From: Eutypella sp. D-1
Lineage: Eukaryota > Ascomycota > Sordariomycetes > Xylariales > Diatrypaceae
Direction of reading: 5' to 3'
Length of the DNA: 64,000 nucleotides
NCBI GenBank assembly: GCA_023313575.1
Contig: JAJTTP010000014.1
Location: 434,001-498,000 of the forward strand
Shown here: positions 47,807-59,487 of the stretch, in pieces
Numbering within the stretch: the first letter of the stretch is position 1
Layout of the letters: every line of letters begins with the position of its first letter
Program-made: the position numbers and the translations under genes
The notes under the pieces: model-generated
Seen by the model: only the letters and a program-made list of their open reading frames with translations
What the model was told of the DNA's origin: nothing
Database searches by the model: none

Positions 47807-48738
47807 TGGGAGAAAGAAGAAGAGAAGGAGAACGACTTCTTGGGGGACCGCGGGGGGTGTTATTTTTTCCAATTACGGTCTATGCGGTAGTATACTCCGA
47901 TATGTAATTTTGGTGTAAGTAACTTTACAGAACTTGTAGTAATTACTTTAGAAATAAAATAAAAAACAGCTTATTCCCAAGTATCCCCTTTGCCTTTTTT
48001 TCTTTCTTTCTAAGTAGGAAAATGTTGTGAAATTATTCTGCACGTGAATTGTACAGAATCTATATCTGCACCCATTAGGAGAATGTACGTTGGATTAATT
48101 ATAATGCACGTTATAGTTTAAGCTGCTACATATTGTAGGAAAGTAACCTATTGTCTGGTACCCAGTAGTAGGTACCTGGGTCATGTAGAGATAGACACAA
48201 TTTGTACATAGGTATCAGAATGGTAGAATATGGATGGATAGCTTTTATAGCATCTTTTAGCTACCTCTAGGGAGCTACTTTAGCTGCTTAGGCACGTACT
48301 AAAGACGCTGCCTCTCTGTTATCGCCACGTGATAAGCCTGTAATTTGCTGTCTTATTGGTTGACTGGACATTAATTGCATTAGTCCAGAAGGAAAATGCC
48401 CCGGCCACACACTTGCATGCATGTACTTAAGTACCTTCGAGGTTGTCTGTAAAAGTTGATCACATCAACTATTGTAGATACAATAAGTAGCAAACACACA
48501 AATATAATGGCAATTATGAGCCTGGAGGTTTGGTCAACGGGAGTTAGGATACATACATATAATAATGCATTTTTCTAGTATAATAGGAAACATCAGGTGG
48601 CTTAGGTCTTATCGGACCGAGACATACATATAGATAGTTGCTAGTTGGTATCAATGGTCAATCTAGAGTTTGGTAAAACTTCGTAGTGAAAATCCTGGAT
48701 ACTTCAGCAAACACGCTAACAGGCAAACACAATACCGC
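47807..48738. other. Intergenic, AT-rich
   Basis: Upstream of the TPR-like gene and downstream of the M20 gene. AT-rich, with TACCTGGGT/TAGGTACC words near 48164-48180. No gene recognised. Confidence 0.55.
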
Positions 48739-50244
48739 TCATGATCGCTTGCCCTTCGTTTCCCTCTCCCATTCCTCCTTGATCTCCGCCAACAGACCAT
48801 CTTCCGTAAGGACTTCTACCGCCACGCCCGCCAACGCCTTCGCCACGCGCAGGCACCGGTCGAAGGCGGCCCGGGTACCCGCCGCCTCGGCGAACTCCGG
48901 ATTGTGGGGCCCCTTCCCGCCCGGGCCCGGCGGGATCGAAAAGCCCGGGTGCAGGCTCGGCATCGCGTAGCTGATGTCGCCCTGGTCCGTGCTGGCCATG
49001 GTCCTGCCCAGAATCTCCGCGAGCTCCTCGTTCTCGGGCACCCGGTACGGCGGGTCGAGCGCGTTGAACCAGCGCCGGTACACGCGCCCGAGCACGCGGT
49101 TGGGCACGTGGTCCGCGTACGACCGGGTATGCGTGATGGTGAGCCGGGCGCCCGTCGCCAGCGCCCCGGCCTCGAAGCACGCGTCGGCCTTGGCGCGGAG
49201 CTCCCGCAGCCGCGCCTGCGTGTTCGCGCGCACCACGAAGTGGCCCGCCGCGTAGGCGTGGATGACGTTGGGCCTCACCCCGCCGTGCGAGATCTGGCCC
49301 TCGATCACGTCCCCCGGCATCGTCTGCTGCCGCAGCACCGACAGCCCGTTGTATGCCGTGATCAGCGCGTCCAGCGCGTTGATCCCCTCCCACGGGCTCG
49401 CCGCCGCGTGCGCCTCCCGCCCGAAGTACTCTACCCGGAACGACCTGAACGCCGCCGTCCGCATCAGCGCAGTGTCCCTCACCGTGCCCGGGTGCGCTAT
49501 CAGGCTGATGTCCACCTTGTAGTCCCTATAAGCCCCTGCCTCCAGTAGCTTGATCTTGCCCCCGCCTCCTACCGTAGCCAGCGATCAATCAATTAGCATG
49601 AGCAAATCGTGAGAGAAATCCCCGGGGGGCGTTTCCGAGAGATAGGACTACCAACCTTCTTCCGCCGGTGTTCCGAACAGGACCACCTTGCCACCCAAAT
49701 TGCGCTGCTTAATGATTTCCACCGTAGCCAATCCCGCGGCTACCGAGGTCGTGGCTATGAGGTTGTGACCGCAGGCGTGTCCAATTCCCTGTAAAGCGTC
49801 TTAAAAAAAATAAAATAAAGCACCCCGCGTTAGCGAGCCAATTAATTATTGAGAGAATTTGCTAAATGAGAGTTTCGGGGGAAACAGAAACGAACCCATC
49901 TCAACATTAAAGGAGACAACCGGCCCCCTTTTCCCGCTGTCGTAGGCCGCCACCCACGCGGTCGCCATACCATACGCGGAAGGCGTCACCTTCCACCCCA
50001 CCTTGCTCCTCATGAGCGTGGTCAGCGTCTCGTGCGCGATGAACTCCTTGAAGCCGAGTTCTGGGTTATCGTGAATCTTCTTGTTCACTGGCCACAGCTC
50101 CTCGGCAAGGCCGTCGACGGCCTCGCCGATATCGCTCAGGCCCGGGGGCGCTGCTGCTGCATATTCCGGTACTTCATGAGCATCTTTATTATGATGGACC
50201 ACCACGAAGTCGTCAACGATTTCCTCCTGTATTACTTCACCCAT
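48739..50244 (-). CDS. M20 family amidohydrolase/peptidase (ACY1L2/PM20D2-like)
   Basis: Exons 50244-49896, 49799-49656 and 49568-48739 (introns 96 and 87 nt) give 440 residues. The frame continues upstream of 50244 only to a TTG, so MGEVIQ is taken as start. Metal and catalytic signatures of the M20 fold: GIGHACGHN at 122-129 (H124 and H128), GTPAEEGGGGK around 160-169 (catalytic/ligand Glu pair), and ISLIAHPG. The dimerisation domain follows (RVEYFGREAHAAASPWEGINALDA), and then S.GGVRPNVIHAYAAGHFVVR. This is the amidohydrolase subgroup that cleaves amide bonds of N-acyl amino acids or dipeptides with Zn or Mn; substrate undetermined. No signal peptide, so likely cytosolic. Confidence 0.92.
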
Positions 50245-51313
50245 TATATATGACCAGGCGACGATTAGTGGGGAAATTTGATTTATGAAGAAATTCAAAT
50301 TACAGGAACTGAAGGACGAAATGAGAGATTAAGCTCCGACTCCCCCGACGACTTACGAGATACTTACTGCTCCTAGATACTACCTTATAGGCAGGTACCA
50401 ACTTAAGGTTCCTAGGCCATTACCTACTACCTAGGTAGGTAGGTAATTAGAGCTCTAGGTGGCTTGGGCCGTTGGTGGGAACCCCCAGATCCTACCAATA
50501 AGCTTCATCCTACATACAGGTAGGTATCAAGCCACTTATACCCGGCATGTAGGTCTTACATAGAAAGGGGGGTTCAATAAGGTGCAGTCAGTCTCACATA
50601 ACGCTTCGCATACATATTTCCGGGCATTATTATCATATCTTTTAATATCCCAGTTATCTACAAATATTTTTAATATTCCACGAAACATGAATTTTGTGGC
50701 TTGCATTGCGTGGGTTTCCGGGGGCGCACTACCATCTTCTACGGAAGCGCGAAACTTTATCAATTGACGCCACTTCAAATGTAGAAAAAAAAGAGGATTG
50801 ATGGAGAGCGAGCGAGAGTCTATTACAAAGGAAATCATGCGAGGTGTATATCTCATGGGGGTGGGAGGGTCGAGAAAATAGTTCCATATAGGCATGTTCC
50901 ATATAAATAAACCTCTATAGGGATCCGGGCGTCGAACCCATTTACCATAGTCCACCCCTCTATCGATCTCGATTCCATTAATCCTTAAAATAACTACTAC
51001 CCAAGCCCTCCATTTGCTATGTATGTATACTGAGCTATATATCATGTTGTTAGATGTTAATCCACCACCCGCTCGCCTCTCTCTATCCTGTTCTTCCCCA
51101 TCCAGATCAGATCTCTTTTTTTAATAGAAGAAAGCCTTCGCTGAACACCGTTGTGGAAAATGCAGGCCGCCCCGCTCTATACAATGCTATGATCAATGTT
51201 GTTGTTATGTCGGTATGGCTCGGTCGCTTTAGTACGCATTACGCAAAACCGGCTTTTAAAAAAAGAAAGAAAGAGAAATCCAAGACACCCGACACCCCAC
51301 CCCAAGGGCGACA
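50245..51313. other. Intergenic with TACCTAGG repeats
   Basis: No gene supported. A dense run of TACCTACTACCTAGGTAGGTAGG-like sequence is at 50421-50447. The segment beside 51313 is probably the 3' UTR of the flippase gene. Confidence 0.55.
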
Positions 51314-54300
51314 TCACACCACCCTCCCGAAAAATCCAAGACCGGCCCCCTCATCCTCAGCGGCTGGTGGATGCTCATCTTCGGGCGCGGCTCTCGTGTT
51401 GGTGTAGCCCCTCTCCTCCTCCTCGAGGGTCTCCCTGAGCCGCTGTCGCACAGCCGGGTCCCTCTCGAGCTCCTGCCAGAGCTCGAGGTCCCAGTCCTCG
51501 GCATTGCCGTCGTCATCGTCGTCGTCGTTGTCGTTATTACGGCCATACCGAGCTTTCCGTCTCCAGGGAGGGAATCGCCAAAGACCCGCAACAACGAGCC
51601 GGTGCTTGACGGCCTTATAGGCGGTTTCGATGGCGATGAGGGCGGCGACGATGGCCAAGGCCGTCAGCCACCAGATCCCGTCCGGGCCGAAGGTGTGTGA
51701 GAACCCGCCCCGCGCCGCGTACGGGCTCGGCTTCCGCGCGTACGCCCCGTCCAGGAACCCCTGCCACGCGAACCAGCCTGCGATTGTGATTGCGAACGCA
51801 CCCAACACTACGCTGGTCTTGTGGTGCGTTTCGATGATCCTAAAGACGTTAATTAGTCAAACAGTCTCGTAAGAGGGCAAGGCAAAAATTTCTTAACGCC
51901 AGTTCTCGTCCGGAACTCAGCGGAGGGATGGTGTTTACTCACATGAGCTTATAGTTGATCCAGATAATGCAGATCGTAAAGGCGAGATCGCCGAGGGCGA
52001 AGAGGCCGTTGTCCCTGGGCAGGCCGAAGACGTTGTAGGCGGCCCAGACGCCGAGCCAGACCAGGATTCCTTCGGCGGCGGCGGCGGCCATCCAGCACAG
52101 GAAGCGGGGGACATTGAGCTCGCCGTTGCGCTGGCCGCGGACGTAGAGCTCGGGGACGGCGAGCAGCGTGTCGGCGCTTAGGTCCTGCTCCCAGACGCCC
52201 ATGCAAATCGTGCTCAGGCTCGTAAACAGGAAATTGAGCACCGTCAGACTCCACATCTCGTACAGACTCGTGCCGCTGTACCCGTTATATCGTTGGTACA
52301 TGGCCGTCGGCAGGTAGAAGAAGACCTCCTTCCAAAAGGTTGCGAGGTAGAACCGCGCCGTCCGCACGTAATTCCACCGCCCATGCACCAGTAGTAGGCG
52401 CTGTAAGAACCGGAACTGCGCCACTGAGTAGTCAGCCACACGCGCCGCCTGCAGGCCCTCCTTTCCGGAGATGCCGACCCCGACGTGCGACGCTGAGATC
52501 ATAGCGAGGTCGTTGGCGCCGTCGCCGACAGCGAGCGTGAGTGCCCGCGGCGCCCTCGCCCGGATCGCCCGCACAATGAGCGATTTCTGCGCCGGTGAGG
52601 CCCGGCAGCAGATAACGGAGTCGATGCGCGGGATCAGTGTATAGAACAGGTCCGTGAGATGCGCCGACCGCTCCACCGCCGCCAGTGTCTGCCCGTCCAC
52701 CACCACGACGCTGTGCACGCATCCCGTCTCGATGTCCTCGGCGACGCCGGTGATCTGGGTCTCCAGCGTGGCGCCGCGGGACACGTCTAGGACAAAGATG
52801 TCTGATGCCGGCTGGCAGATCCGCGCCGAGTGCGCGATGTTGATCGCCGTTTCGCGCTTATCGCCTGTCAGCATCCAGATCTTGATGTTGGCGCGCCGCA
52901 GCTTGTCGATTGTGTCCGGAACGCCTGCTTGCAACTTGTCCTCGATCGCCGTAGCCCCTACGAGATCGAATGACTGCTCAATCATTTCCCCCGCCGCCTC
53001 GATCTTGTCCTGCCGGTCCACCAGGCTCGTTGTCGCCTCGTTGTACACCTTTCTCCATTCCTTATATTCCGTCTCGGAGACAAATTTCCGCGCGAACACT
53101 AGCGTCCGTAAACCCTCCGTCGCAAAGTCGTCAAGGTGCTTGAAGCACCGGCTAAAAACTGTTGACTCATCGAAGAGGGAAGGATCATCGAGGAAGCTGA
53201 ATTTTGCGTGGGTCATATTCAGGGGGCTAGGCGGTAGTAGTGACGGGCTAGGTAGGGCTGTCGTCTTTAATAGTCCTAGGGTGACGGTTCGAGCGCCCAG
53301 TGAGGGACGCGGGGAGTCTTCGGAGGGCCGATTCTTTGGCCCGGCAGACCTGCTCCTCTCCAGGGCCGGGCTGAGAGATAGCCTCATCATGTCCCGTGCC
53401 TCGGCGCCGTGCTGCCCAGATAACCCAATGCTTCTCCGCATCGTGAGGCTGCGGCGACCGCCGAAGCTGTTCCGCTTTTCCATCTGCTCGCTCTTGCGGA
53501 GCATCTCGCGCTCGAGGTCGGCGCTTTTGCGAACCTCGGTGGCCTTCTGCGACGCCAGCGAGGCCGCTTTAAGCCTGGGCAGCACCACCGAGTCTGCACC
53601 CTTGCAGATGACGAATATCCTCCCGTCGGGGAAGCGTACCACGACCGACATCCTCTTCCGCTTACTACTAAACTCGATTACATCGAGGATCTGGTAGACT
53701 TCGTCCTTTTGGCCTCCATCAGGCGTGGCGACTCTCAGGGTGACTGTCTGCGATGACCGCTGGATCACGACGTAGCCTAGTTCCTGCGCCGCCCGCACCA
53801 ACGCGAGTTCGTCCGGTGATGAGGCCTGGAAGTCGATCTTTCCGTCCTTGGACTCAGGGAGGCAAGTGTGGCAAAGCGCCATGGAGAGGATATAGTCCTG
53901 CGCGCGTCTTGCGAAGGGCGCATTCGGCCTCAACCTGACGAATTCTAACAAGTCCTTGGTAGTCAATTCAGGCTGCACGTGGTCCGGGCGGCCGGTGGAC
54001 CTCCACTGAGACGAGGACCTCCTGACGGATGGCGTCGGCGTAGGCATGGCCGATGGCGCGGGCGACGCCATGGGAGAGGCATGTGAAGGTAGAGAGAAAA
54101 GCTCCACCGTCTCATAGGGCTCATTCTCATTACCCTGATCCTCCAATTCAGCCTTGGACTCTATGGTATCTGGCCGAGGAAAATACGCCTGTTTGGTGGT
54201 ATGCGGTATCTTAGAGGGCACCCTCGAAACAGGCATGTCATCAGCATTGTCGAGATCCATCTCGTGCAACCAAGCCGTCCCGGCAATGCTCATCTTGCGG

Positions 54301-55778
54301 AACTTCATGACGTTCTCGGTGAGTGTACCCGTTTTGTCGGAAAAGATATAGCTGACCTGACCGAGATTTTCGAGAATCGTGTTGGTATTGCATTGGGCCG
54401 GAGTATCGGTGGCCTCATCGTACATTGCCAGGTCGCCGTTCAACATGAGCATCTGGATGATCCTCACGATCTCCAGTGTGATGTACAGCGCGAGTGGGAT
54501 GTTGTTGTTGTACATAATCGCGTAGCCGACGACAATCTGGTCGAAATCGACATCTGCCCCATCCAGATAGTGCGAACCGCGTTCAGTAGAAGCTTGCCAG
54601 TTCTTATAGCCCCTGGAACACCCGATAGTCAAGCATATGACATAGACAACGAGTATTATGACGATCCGGTTAGAAATCTTTTCCAAGGCTGGCTTCTTCG
54701 CATCAGGATGCTGGTTCGCATTTAATCGAATTTTGCATTCTTCCCCCGTGTTTATAACCATCCCAATAGCACGTCCCGTATTCCGCAGAGTGCTTCCACG
54801 ATAGACAACCTCATTGGACGTTAGAGGCCAACGTTTCCCGTCGACTGTGACCTGACCATCGAAGCTATAGAGATTGGGATTTGGATCCTCGAGGACAAAG
54901 TCGGCGTGGCAAGCACGAATACCAGCAATAGAACCACATTTTTTAAAATCCGGCAGTGGTTCCTTAGATTTCAAACTCGTTTCGCCGTCCAAATCCATGG
55001 TATCGAAGTATGCAACTCCCTCCTCGCTATCGGCGTGTAACAGGACCATATCCGCGGGAACGCGCTCGTCTCGGGCCAGTTTCACGACATCACCAACCCT
55101 GACATCTTGCCAACTAATCCGCCTCCAACTGTATTCGCCATCCGTGTCATTGTCGTCTATATCATAATTTTCTTGGGTTACTGAATATACTTTCGGTCGT
55201 GGAGGAAACCACTTCCGAGAAGGCGTCTGCCGTCCAGGCCCCCATGGACCCCCACGGATCACAGTGGCGGGATTAGCGTTCTCGACCTTATCGAGCCTGT
55301 GTCTCTTGAAATCATCATAGCCTTCCTTCACGATCGTCAAGAGGACGAAGAAGAAGAGGGGGAGGATTGTGGTGACGTTTCCAGTGGTACTGACGCCCGG
55401 AATAGTCTGTGGGATTCCCACGCAGAGGAAGTAGAAGTTGGCCAGTCTCGTGAACTGGAAAATCAGCTGCTTGGGCACGAAGTCGTAGACGGTATACCGG
55501 GACGTTCGGATCGCATTCGTGATGTACGGCTGGCCCCGACGCTCGTCGACCAGCGCCGGGTTATTCTCAGCCCTCAAGGGGACCTGGCGGCCATGCTCCG
55601 AGGGTTTCAATGGCCTTTGTCGTAGTATGAGCTCGACGAAGTATCTCTGGTAGCACCGCAGCACCTCGTCGTGCGCCGCGACCCGGAACTCCTCCCATAG
55701 CTTTCTGTAGTGCATCAAACCGTTGCGGCGCGCCGTTATATCCTTGTCCTCGAGCACATGTTCGCTATCTTTGTCCAT
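51314..55778 (-). CDS. P4-type ATPase, phospholipid flippase
   Basis: Exon 1 55778-51943 and exon 2 51839-51314 (intron 103 nt, donor GTGAGT) give 1453 residues. Translation starts at the first real ATG (MDKDSEHV); the frame's earlier codon is TTG. Order of features: flippase N-domain (FVPKQLIFQFTRLANFYFL), actuator DGET at 264-267, TM4 P428LAL431, phosphorylation site D481KTGTLT, a long insert with S/P/T-rich sequence after it, nucleotide domain KGADSVV, TGDKRETAINIAHS, GDGAND (D1086, D1090), then six C-terminal TM helices that continue into exon 2 (ITIAGWFAWQGF, WWLTALAIVAALIA). The acidic cytosolic tail has a DDDDDD run. The family moves phospholipids to the cytosolic leaflet and usually needs a CDC50 subunit. 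Two motif deviations (PLAL for PISL, DGETSLK for DGETNLK) suggest a divergent subgroup, perhaps DnfD-like. Confidence 0.92.
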
Positions 55779-56932
55779 TCCCAATGTCGCGCGTCTCGTT
55801 GGAACGAATGTGTTCGCATCGCAGAAACCGTGCGCGCGATCCGAAGCTTCCGGTCAGCGGTTGCGTATGTAAGCGAGCGATGGCCGTGGCTAAAAATAAC
55901 GAACGAAGTGTCCCTGCCTCCGCGCAGCGCAACAAAGAGAGCAGGTATGCCCGGGAAACCAGTAATGATGATTCCCCTCGAGTGTTTACCAGTCAATTCA
56001 GTTCAGCATGCGTACAAAACAGCATTTGAAATCAAAAATAGACATGAGCATAGTGAAAGATAAAAGTCGGTTCACACCTTTATCAGATGATGACGAAGGT
56101 GTCAAGCAAGGAAACTACTAATCCTGGTTTCCCTGGATGCCGCCAGCCGCTACCCAGGCATGAGATGCTGCCAAGTGGGCGTATTGGCGGACAGTAAGGA
56201 TTTCATTGGGCGCCATTGCGGTGCGAAAGTGTTAGTCGACGGCTAACCAGGGGCCGAAGATCTCGCTGTACCCTTGATCCCTGCCGTCATTCTTGGTTGA
56301 CGGTCATGGTCTTGGAATGGCATTCTCGGGAAATGCTTGCTGAACTCGCCGAGATTTATTATTGTTGGTTGGCATTTACGGACATATATTTCTATATGTA
56401 ACTAGACACAGGAATTGCTTTCGTAGATAAAAGAAATCAGAGAGTATAATACAATATGCACAACTTATAAAGTTTATGAAGAAGACTGGGGAAGAAGAAA
56501 AGCCGGTAACTCCGGACGTACTTCGCCAAGCCGATGCTATTATGCACACTATATCCATATGGATGTCTTAGGTGACCCGTATTTGTATACTAAGTGACGG
56601 GACCAATGAAAAGACCCGACCGGAGCATGAAACTACTCTGCATTTTTCTCGTGTAATAAACCGTAGTCTTCTTGGTTCAGGTAGGGCTTGTTCGAGGGAC
56701 GAGGGCTTCAAATACGTACGCGCGTTTTAATCGATTGCCAATAATACCAAGGTCTTGGTGTCAAGGATGTTATTCTTGTCCTTGATGCCGTCAATATTGC
56801 CAGAGGGCACGAAACATTGAAACTTGGGGGGATTTCTTACCCCTATACACAATGGTCCGGACTCCGGATGTTAACAATGCCCTTTTTTTTTTGATAATGT
56901 AAGCGTGCGGTCGAATGGATCTATAGCTATAT

Positions 56933-57214
56933 TTATGTAGGAGTGAAGGCGGCAATCCGATGAACGACTGGCCAAGCTTGTGCATCAGATGAAAGGCTGA
57001 TGCTTTCTTCGCGCCTAAAGGGCGGGAATTGCTCACCGTTATGTGGCTTAAATGAGCAAGCTAGCTGTCCCCCGAGGTATCCGAACGAGGGTTCGAATGA
57101 ACGGATGCGTGTTGTATGAGGCAGAATAGAAAAGGGCAGAGGGTATATACGAGAGACAACTTTGTCTTCGAGCAAGCGTTCGATAGAGCTGATGGCTTCG
57201 CCGTCTGCGTTCAT
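56933..57214 (-). pseudogene. Possible small gene or degenerate coding fragment
   Basis: An ATG at 57214 opens a 93-residue frame with ordinary amino-acid composition (starts MNADGEAISSIERLLEDKVV). Directly upstream, another frame (57345 to ~57230) also looks coding (RKKPPAYKAVEVVTKLTPSE) but does not connect in phase by a normal-length intron. It could be one frameshifted gene, a small gene, or chance. No domain recognised. Confidence 0.22.
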
Positions 57215-59437
57215 CGGCCTTTCTTATATGTTCTAGACGAGTTTTCGGAGAACCATCAGAACGAGCCTCGGACGGAGTCAACTTCGTGACAACCTCAACG
57301 GCCTTGTATGCCGGTGGCTTCTTGCGCACGCCCGCCTAATATCCAAATTTTATCACCGCTGTTGGTCTGAATAAAAGGGCCACGCGGTGCTCGCAACCCC
57401 GCCTATTATATATATCTATCTCCATGCACTTGGCCGCTCCGACCGTTCTTCGAGATAGTAACCGGGTTCTTGCTTCACGCCCTGGAAATCGTTTACGGCA
57501 CGATGGCATGCTGTGTTAAGTTGATATATATGGGCCGTGATAGAAAAAGGGCGTCGTTATTAAAGCTCTAAAGCAGCCGCATTTTGTAGAAAGTCACAGG
57601 CAAAGGAGTCCCACGCCGCCTAATCTGCAATTGAGCATATTTTCTCTCAGGCGATGATGCGCAGTTTTTGTTCGAAGGCAAAGCGCCCCGGACGCCAAGC
57701 CTTGCCGGCTTGTGTCTTGCCATAATGTCTCACAATCCCCGTCGTGCATCTTTCCAGACAACCCTTACCGCCGTGCCAAGGAGCGAACCCCCCTCCGGCT
57801 TCCCGCGGTGGGCGGGCCCGGGACGGGTTGGGGTAGCACGCACGAATGCCGGACCCTGCAGGGCTGCGCGTTCGGGCCGCGCGGGGAGGGAGACTGCGGA
57901 GGACCGGCGCAACGGAAGCGCCCGTCCGTCTCCACAAATGCTGAAATCTTATCAATATATCGATTCCCTCCTCGTTGGTTTGGATTCTCAAAGAAAAAAA
58001 AAGAAACCAGAGAAAGAAAGACCTCACCCTGTATAGCATAGGGCAGTTATTAGGTGGGTTAGCAATTGCGCAATAGCTGGAGGGGAAAGAGCCCGGGGGG
58101 CAATGGCCCAATGAGAGCTTATTATATGGTAATCCGTTGCTGGTCCCTTGCTCACCATGGTTACATTGATGTTGTGCCTCCTGCGAGGAGGTTCATGCAT
58201 TGGTCGACGCCGACAGTTAACAACCCACATTCCTCTCTCTCATCACGATTCACACTCACACACACCAGAAACTAACCAGCTAACTCGCGCGAAATCTGTA
58301 CTACTTTACTCGAATGCCGGGGCAAAGGTAACGCCGGAAAGGGCCTCACAGCAACGTTGTGCACGTGTCGTCCGACGGACGTCTCTCCGCCAATTAAGAC
58401 CTGGGGGGTATTTATGTTGTTTGCGTGCGGAGTTGCGGAGTGGGCATTGCGGAAGCAGGCATACAGGAGGATGTCACCGCGTCATGTCACCGCGTCTTGA
58501 TACAGTCATAGGCGGTCTCTGTAGGAAGTAGCGTCCACCTACGAAGTATGTAATTATAAAATTTAAAAACTCGATAGGTAAGGCAGGAGTTGCGAAGATA
58601 CCCCTGTTCTATGTATGTGTAGACCTCGCCTATGTAGACTTACTACCTACACATAGCGGAGACCGGAGGATCTGCGCTATGAAATACTAACTAGAATTTA
58701 TAAGTTGTCAGGATAGCGTCGAATCCCAAATCCATCGCTCTTCTCGACGACGACGGCGTAAAGCAGATCTTCATGACCCTGGTATCGGAACCGTAGCAAC
58801 GCAGTTTATAGTGATGGCGTGCCCTACCTATAAACGTGCATGATCCAAGCAACAAACTTAAATCGCTCGAATTTTTCAGCTTGCATCCCGCAAAGCTTGA
58901 ACACAACGCCTAGTCACATCCAATCAGAGTAACCACCGGTGTAGTATGTATGGCGTACACAACTATGGATAGGGAGAGGGAGGGGGGGGGTCCTTTTGTC
59001 GAGCAAAGCAAGGGGCGCGGCGGGGGGCGGGGGCAGCGGTTTAGCTGCTTACCAGTTCCGCCTCGGCTAGTAAGCGAGCTTGTCGGTCCAGGGAAAACCG
59101 GTAGGGTGGTAGTTTAACAGCCCGATCCAGCAACGCTGGCCGGTCCCAGGACTGTGGGGTGGCCACGGCATCTCGACGTTCCGAGCCCTCGCTTCCAACT
59201 AAACTCCAAATCCATATCACTCTGGTCGCTACCATGGCGGGCTGGCTGCGGAGCATCGAGAGAGAGAGAGAAAGAGAGAAGGATATGGGACAGGATGTGG
59301 AGAACGCAAACATGGACTTGGGGTGGCCAGGACAATATTTATAACGCACCGAATGAACCTTCCCGGTAAAACGATTACACTACATATTATTGTTATTGAT
59401 GGAAAGTTTAATTAACCAACCTGTTTCCCTGATGTTT

Positions 59438-59449
59438 CCCCCCCCCCCC
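59438..59449. repeat. Poly(C) run (12 nt)
   Basis: C12 followed by TTCTCCTCTC, forming the pyrimidine-rich leader about 40 nt upstream of the P450 start codon. Confidence 0.8.
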
Positions 59450-59487
59450 TTCTCCTCTCATCCTCGCGTACCCGGTGTCAACCTTCG

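Larger units (their letters stand above)
55779..59487. other. 3.7 kb intergenic, mostly empty
   Basis: Between the flippase promoter and the P450 gene. One weak coding candidate (56933-57214) is listed separately. A GC-rich patch is at about 57740-57930, and a C12 run (59438-59449) sits just before the P450 ATG. A TATA-like ATATTTATAA is at about 59333. No RNA gene recognised. Confidence 0.45.

Noticed and set aside
52654..53697. 347-codon plus-strand frame
   Set aside because: Antisense to the flippase nucleotide-binding region, which has unmistakable family motifs.
59041..59349. 102-codon minus-strand frame upstream of the P450
   Set aside because: Composition is plausible in part, but it has no domain, includes a CTCTCT-derived Ser/Leu run and lies in the P450 promoter; not enough to call a gene.
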